Shown here piece by piece: positions 49,347 to 53,685 of a stretch of DNA of 53,685 bases. The notes under the pieces are model-generated. The model saw only the letters and a program-made list of their open reading frames with translations. It did no database searches and was not told the DNA's origin. The stretch covers positions 1 to 53,685 of the forward strand of contig JAAYUC010000038.1 in the NCBI GenBank assembly GCA_012517865.1, given 5' to 3'. A program made the translations under genes and the position numbers. The DNA is from Chloroflexota bacterium. GTDB lineage: Bacteria; Chloroflexota; Anaerolineae; Anaerolineales; Anaerolineaceae. Each line of letters starts with the position of its first letter. The stretch's first letter is position 1.

Positions 49347-49352
49347 TATAAT
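49347..49352 (+). promoter_or_regulatory. candidate -10 box of the second glycosyltransferase gene
   Basis: A perfect TATAAT lies 36 bases before the ATG at 49389. A GACAGGAG ribosome site follows. No -35 box is seen. Confidence 0.4.
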
Positions 49353-49388
49353 AAAGATATCCGCAAATTAATTCCGACAGGAGCCAGC

Positions 49389-50774
49389 ATGGCAGTGACG
49401 CGCGTCGCCTTTTTTACCTACAGTCCCGTGGAATCCGCGCTGGAGTTGTACCGCTTTATCTCCCCGCTCAAAGCGGCAGGAATCGAGCTCGTTCAGGGAG
49501 TGGTGGATGGAGAGGTTAGGCCTGAACGCATCGCCGCGGTGGATTTGGTATGCTTTCAGCGCGATTTTTCCCGCCACTTCAAAGCTTACCAGGACCTCCT
49601 GACCGAAGCGCACGCGTGTGGGGTTCCGGTGGTTTTAGACCTGGATGATAACTTGCTGATGCTGCCCCCGGACCATCCGGACAGGCTGGCGGGGGATTTT
49701 GCCGACAGCCTGCCAGCCCTGCTGCACGCCCTGCTCAGCGCGGACGCGCTGACCGTCACCACGCCTGTACTGAAACAGGCGCTTGGCGCGTTCAACCCGA
49801 ATATCGTGGTGCTGCCCAATTACCTGGACGCGGACCTGTGGCAGTTTCAGCAGCCTGTCAAACGCGAAGAAGGCGCGTCTGTGAATATTCTTTTCATGGG
49901 CACCCCCACGCATTACCCGGACCTGAACGGAATTGCCGAGGCGCTGCGCGGTACGGCAAAACGCTACGGCAGCGGGGTGCGTTTTACTTTTTTTGGCGCT
50001 CAGCCGCCCGAAGGATTGGCGGATTTAGCGCAGGTGGATTACCGCCCGGTGCGCAGCTATGATTACCGCCGGTTCCAGCAGGAATACTGCCAGATGGAAG
50101 CGGATATCGCGCTTGCCCCACTGGCGGACAATCCATTTAACCGCTGCAAGAGCGGGATTAAATTTTTCGAGTATTCTGCGCGGGGTTTGGCGGGGGTGTA
50201 TGCCGCGCTGCCTCCCTATGCCGCCGCGGTGCGCGACGGCGAAAACGGGTTTTTGGCCGCGGACCAGCGCGAATGGGAGCGCAAGCTTGGTACTTTGATT
50301 GAAAATCCTGACCTATGCCTGAAAATGGCCGGCCGCGCCCAGGAAGACATTCGCCAAAACTGGCTGATACAGAATCACGGGCAGGAATGGCGGCAGGCCT
50401 ATGATGAAATTGCCGGCCGGGGAGTAACAAGGGCTGCAAACGATGCCCCTATCAAGCAGGCCCTTGCCGCGGCTGCGCAGCAGCTGGACGAGCTGCGCGC
50501 CCTGACTAAAAGCCGCTATGCCAAAATGGGCGAGGACCTGGCCCTTCAGCACGCCGAAATCCTGCAGCGCGGGGAACAGCTTGAAACCCTGCGAAATGAG
50601 GTGCAGGGGAGAGACGTCCAGATAGAAGCTTTGCGTAATGAGATTCTGTTCAAAGACGGCCAGATTGGAGCTTTGCGGGACGAAGTGGTGGGATATGCCA
50701 ACAGCAGAAGCTGGAAACTTACCCGCCCGCTGCGCGCTCTGAATCGTTTTTTTTCGCGCCTGGGTAGGAGGTGA
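49389..50774 (+). CDS. glycosyltransferase (GT4-like) with C-terminal coiled coil
   Basis: The 461-residue protein has a GT-B glycosyltransferase region (about 1-345): YSPVESALELYRFISPL, VVLDLDDNLLML, NILFMGTPTHYPDL, GIKFFEYSARGLAGVYAALP and DGENGFLA, similar to family 4 enzymes. From about 360 to 435 the chain is coiled-coil-like and contains a 14-residue repeat (LETLRNEVQGRDVQ, IEALRNEILFKDGQ, IGALRDEV). The end, NSRSWKLTRPLRALNRFF, matches a short motif seen at the C-terminus of many polysaccharide-synthesis proteins. The tail may tether it to partner enzymes. Sugar donor and acceptor are unknown. Confidence 0.82.
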   Translation: MAVTRVAFFTYSPVESALELYRFISPLKAAGIELVQGVVDGEVRPERIAAVDLVCFQRDFSRHFKAYQDLLTEAHACGVPVVLDLDDNLLMLPPDHPDRLAGDFADSLPALLHALLSADALTVTTPVLKQALGAFNPNIVVLPNYLDADLWQFQQPVKREEGASVNILFMGTPTHYPDLNGIAEALRGTAKRYGSGVRFTFFGAQPPEGLADLAQVDYRPVRSYDYRRFQQEYCQMEADIALAPLADNPFNRCKSGIKFFEYSARGLAGVYAALPPYAAAVRDGENGFLAADQREWERKLGTLIENPDLCLKMAGRAQEDIRQNWLIQNHGQEWRQAYDEIAGRGVTRAANDAPIKQALAAAAQQLDELRALTKSRYAKMGEDLALQHAEILQRGEQLETLRNEVQGRDVQIEALRNEILFKDGQIGALRDEVVGYANSRSWKLTRPLRALNRFFSRLGRR

Positions 50775-50787
50775 CGCAGGCTCTTCC

Positions 50788-53682
50788 TCAGGCTACCAGG
50801 TCCCGCCCGCAGTAGTAATCATCCAGAATGATGCTGGAAAGCAGCGCGATTTCTGCCTTGGACTGGTTGGTCAGGAAAGCGTCCATCAGAGATGCAGCCA
50901 CCGTGGTGGACGGACGAAAATCGGGCAGCAGGTTCTGACGAATTTCCCGCAGGTCAGCTGTGTAGTGCAGCGCGCCGGCCAGGATTTGTTCCCGGATTTC
51001 TGACGGCGCTAATTCTTCGGCAAGCAAGGGGCGATAATGCCCGACCGCCTTACCGGCGACGATCTCATAGTATTCTATTTGTGGGTCGCTGCAGCTGAGC
51101 AGCTTTTCCAATTCAAAACTGCGCAAGAACAGCAGAGGCGCACTGACATTTGGATCAATCTGGTCTCCAAAACAACCGCGCAGTATTACGTCGTAGCGCT
51201 TGCTGACCGCGTTCGCGCGGTTTTCGGTCAGCATGTAATACCCGTGCACTGGTTTTAAAAGGATTTTGTTCAGATGCCCCTGCACAGTTCCGCCGTAACC
51301 GATATCCACCACCGCGGGCTTGCTCTCCTCTGCCAGGCCGGCGTTTTGAAGGTACAAGCGCATGGCTTCCCGTTCTGTTTGTGCCTGATGCATGATATCT
51401 GGCTCCAGGCTCCGCAGAGCGTCACCCAGCTTGCCGATATTTTTGTTTTGGATTTCGATCAGCGTATCCGCGGAAAATCCGGTTTCATGCTGCAAAGCCT
51501 GCCATTTTTCCTGGCTGGGGCTGATGCCGTAGCGCGTCTGTAGCAGTTTGCCAAAGGTGTTCGGGAAGTAAGTGGTGCGGGCAATATCCAATATTTCTTC
51601 AAATGAGGAAAGGGCAGCCATGCTGCTGCTGCGGCGGGAAAGCACCAAATAATGGGAGCGCGGCGCGCCGGGCAGGCCTTCCACCCAGGCATCATAGACC
51701 GCCTTCATCATCTTGCCTTCGCGGGAGAGAAAATACAAGCTGTCAATCCCATCGGCGCGGGCCTGCTCGCACAGCCACTGCGAGAAGCTCACCAGCAGCG
51801 GCCCCACCAGGCTGTAGCCCCAATTCTCCGGGCTCACCTGGAATAAGCTGACCGGGTCATACCCTGGGTAGCATATTTCAGAATAATTATGCAGGATGAC
51901 CTGCCCCAGGCTGAGCGCCTCGTCCAGGTCGGCCTGCTTTTCGATCTCATCCACAAGCTTAGACAGGCGGGGGTTTCCGCGCGCCATTTCCACCGGCCGC
52001 AGCACTGGCACCCCCCGCGTTCCTTGCTCCCAGGGGATTTGAATATCTGACCGCTCATTATCGCCAAGCATCACCAGGTCTTCTGGCTGGATGTGATAAC
52101 TCTGACGCACCAGTTCATAAAGCTGACCGCTGTCTTTGCGCACGCCTTCCGCGTTGGAAACAAAGAGTCTGTCCCAGCCTTCCACGCCCGCCTTTGCCAG
52201 CATACGTTCCACAGTTGTTTTGGGCAGAGAGGTATCTGTTATCAGGGCTACAGGCTTGCCTGAGGCCAATGCCGAACGGAACAACCGGACGCCCTCTGCG
52301 CGCGGCTGGACGCTCGCGCTTTCCACGGCTTCCTCAAGCTCGCGCAGGCCGGCCAGTTCCTCAGCTTCAAGATGGGTCAGTTCCCCCAGGCGCGCGTAAA
52401 TCTCTTCCAGGCCGACGTCGGCGCCTTTCCGCGCGCGGGCCTGAGCTTCAGCTTCGGCGCGATATCTGAGGAATAGCTCTGCGGCCCTGGAAGAACTGCG
52501 CCGCGCCACTATTTTCTTGGTGAATTCCGGGTCGAGCAGCGGTTTGGAGAGCAGCGTATCAAAGACATCGAAACCAATCAGTTTTTCGCGGCCGTCTATC
52601 AGCAAGGATGCTACGTCCTCAAAGCGGCGCGGGATGACCTGATCCAGGCGCCATGAGGACCAGCTTGGATGTTTTTTGTCCTTCAGGACGGCCAGCTGAA
52701 AGCCCTGGTCCACAACACACACGCCCAGCATCCGTTCCAGCGTGTGCGCCAGCGTGCCGTCTGTCTGACCGCTTTCCGGCGGGAAATCCTCCAGAGTGAC
52801 CCCAGCGTTGAAGAGAGGGGCAAGCGCTTCGGCGCGCGCCCAGAACATGGAGCCCGCCGGGAAGTCAAAATACCCGCGCGGGAGAGCCTTCAGACCCAAG
52901 GCGCCGGCCCAGCGTTCAGCCAGTGCGCGGTTTGCCAGCCAGGTATGCGCCTGGTAAAGCACCAAATGATAGGTTTGCGGATACACCATGCCATAAGGGA
53001 CTTCGTCGGTAAGCAGGTTGAAGATTTGCTGAATCCTATCACTGCTTCCCAGCAATTCACGCAGCAGGTACTCCCGCCAACCCTCTGTTGCGCCTTCGTT
53101 ATAAAGCGATTTTTTGGTGTGAAAGTGCGCGACGATATCATATTCCCGCAGCTGCGGACCAAACGCGACCACAAAGGGGCAGAGGTCGCGCCCGCGATTG
53201 GGCACAACTTTGATTGTCAACTTGCGCAGATTAGTCCGGCCTGCAAAAGTTTCACGGCAGGCCAGCGCCGCGGCTTCGTTGATGACCGAGATGAACAGGT
53301 CGTATTTAAACGGCATGTTGTTCAGATAAGACGCGAATTCCGGAATCAAATCCTCATAGAAGATGTGAACATGGACCGCGATTTTTCCGGAAAAGTCTGT
53401 CAGGCGCGGAACAGCGTCCATATCCACCATACTGCCTGGAACAAAACCAACAGCATCCGGGCTTTGCGTGAGCGCGGCGCGCGAACGCTGGAGAAGCTCA
53501 GGGAAGCGGGACATCAGGAATCCGCGCAGTCTGGCGCGTTGGGCTGGAGTCAGCGGCAGACGGAAGTACAAGCGGCGCAGTGTTTTTACCAAAGTGCGCG
53601 AGGATGGATGGGAGCTTGCCTGCCGGCGGATGGGCAGCGCGGATTCTTTGGGCGGGCGCCCTTCTTTTTTACCGTAGCGCAC
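50788..53682 (-). CDS. RgpF-type rhamnan synthesis protein with HAD domain (reaches window edge)
   Basis: At least 964 residues are present. The frame remains open to the end of the window, so the start shown (GTG 53682) may not be the true one. Residues of about 95-350 match the RgpF family of rhamnan assembly proteins (VHVHIFYEDLIPEF, VPNRGRDLCPFV, VAHFHTKKS, FPAGSMFWAR). A HAD phosphatase-like domain follows (about 369-600): FDVFDTLL (nucleophile Asp), ALITDTSLP, and VMLGDNERSDIQIP. The last third (SLYFLSREGKMM, VLSRRSSSMAAL) is a region commonly found after such HAD domains. It faces the upstream glycosyltransferase gene, with 13 bases between the stops. Confidence 0.82.
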   Translation of the reverse strand: MRYGKKEGRPPKESALPIRRQASSHPSSRTLVKTLRRLYFRLPLTPAQRARLRGFLMSRFPELLQRSRAALTQSPDAVGFVPGSMVDMDAVPRLTDFSGKIAVHVHIFYEDLIPEFASYLNNMPFKYDLFISVINEAAALACRETFAGRTNLRKLTIKVVPNRGRDLCPFVVAFGPQLREYDIVAHFHTKKSLYNEGATEGWREYLLRELLGSSDRIQQIFNLLTDEVPYGMVYPQTYHLVLYQAHTWLANRALAERWAGALGLKALPRGYFDFPAGSMFWARAEALAPLFNAGVTLEDFPPESGQTDGTLAHTLERMLGVCVVDQGFQLAVLKDKKHPSWSSWRLDQVIPRRFEDVASLLIDGREKLIGFDVFDTLLSKPLLDPEFTKKIVARRSSSRAAELFLRYRAEAEAQARARKGADVGLEEIYARLGELTHLEAEELAGLRELEEAVESASVQPRAEGVRLFRSALASGKPVALITDTSLPKTTVERMLAKAGVEGWDRLFVSNAEGVRKDSGQLYELVRQSYHIQPEDLVMLGDNERSDIQIPWEQGTRGVPVLRPVEMARGNPRLSKLVDEIEKQADLDEALSLGQVILHNYSEICYPGYDPVSLFQVSPENWGYSLVGPLLVSFSQWLCEQARADGIDSLYFLSREGKMMKAVYDAWVEGLPGAPRSHYLVLSRRSSSMAALSSFEEILDIARTTYFPNTFGKLLQTRYGISPSQEKWQALQHETGFSADTLIEIQNKNIGKLGDALRSLEPDIMHQAQTEREAMRLYLQNAGLAEESKPAVVDIGYGGTVQGHLNKILLKPVHGYYMLTENRANAVSKRYDVILRGCFGDQIDPNVSAPLLFLRSFELEKLLSCSDPQIEYYEIVAGKAVGHYRPLLAEELAPSEIREQILAGALHYTADLREIRQNLLPDFRPSTTVAASLMDAFLTNQSKAEIALLSSIILDDYYCGRDLVA

Positions 53683-53685
53683 ATA

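Overview
The window looks like chromosomal DNA from an Anaerolineae-type member of the Chloroflexota. This is an inference from gene content and style, not from a marker gene. The DNA is moderately GC-rich. Lipoproteins carry Pro/Thr-rich linkers after the lipobox, secreted proteins end in a short FLPxLx[K/R] tail, there is a CSLREA-type beta-helix protein, and related short palindromic repeats are scattered between genes. No phage, insertion sequence, integrase or CRISPR array was seen.

Layout. (1) 0.1-3.5 kb: a three-gene ABC importer of the ThiY/NMT1-SsuA type, followed by a DUF692-like TIM-barrel protein. (2) 3.6-9.1 kb: pyridine-nucleotide genes, namely a NAD synthetase with a damaged glutaminase half and a NadD-PncC fusion, then a ComEC homologue with an inactive-looking metallo-beta-lactamase tail. 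(3) 9.2-13.5 kb: an Rrf2 regulator, a decayed MFS transporter, and two deoxynucleoside kinases that flank a convergent gap with three perfect DnaA boxes in helical register. (4) 13.6-25 kb: metF, two secreted proteins, oligoendopeptidase F, an orphan CcrM-type DNA methyltransferase, an AT-rich AAA/DUF4143 ATPase island, a thioesterase and an M42 aminopeptidase. (5) 25-33 kb: a KBL-type enzyme, tRNA-Leu(CAA), two lipoproteins, a YchF GTPase, SurE, and a sufS-sufE-ferredoxin operon. (6) 33.5-40.5 kb: a phosphate-type two-component system, phoU preceded by 11-bp repeats resembling Pho boxes, tandem thymidylate-kinase-like paralogues, a CHAD (polyphosphate-binding) protein and a CorA-family channel. 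(7) 40.6-53.7 kb: a rhamnose-polysaccharide locus with Wzm/Wzt exporter, complete rfbCBAD, a three-domain glycosyltransferase, a second glycosyltransferase with a coiled-coil tail, and a RgpF-HAD protein that runs to the window edge.

How the parts fit. The polysaccharide genes form one pathway: dTDP-rhamnose synthesis, chain assembly by several glycosyltransferases, and ABC-2 export. The phosphate block suggests a phosphate or polyphosphate module in which the two kinase paralogues, one with Arg in place of the Walker-A Lys, may have been repurposed. This is the best candidate here for an undescribed system. The DnaA-box cluster between convergent 3' ends is the best candidate for a replication-linked element, although gene orientation argues against a simple oriC.
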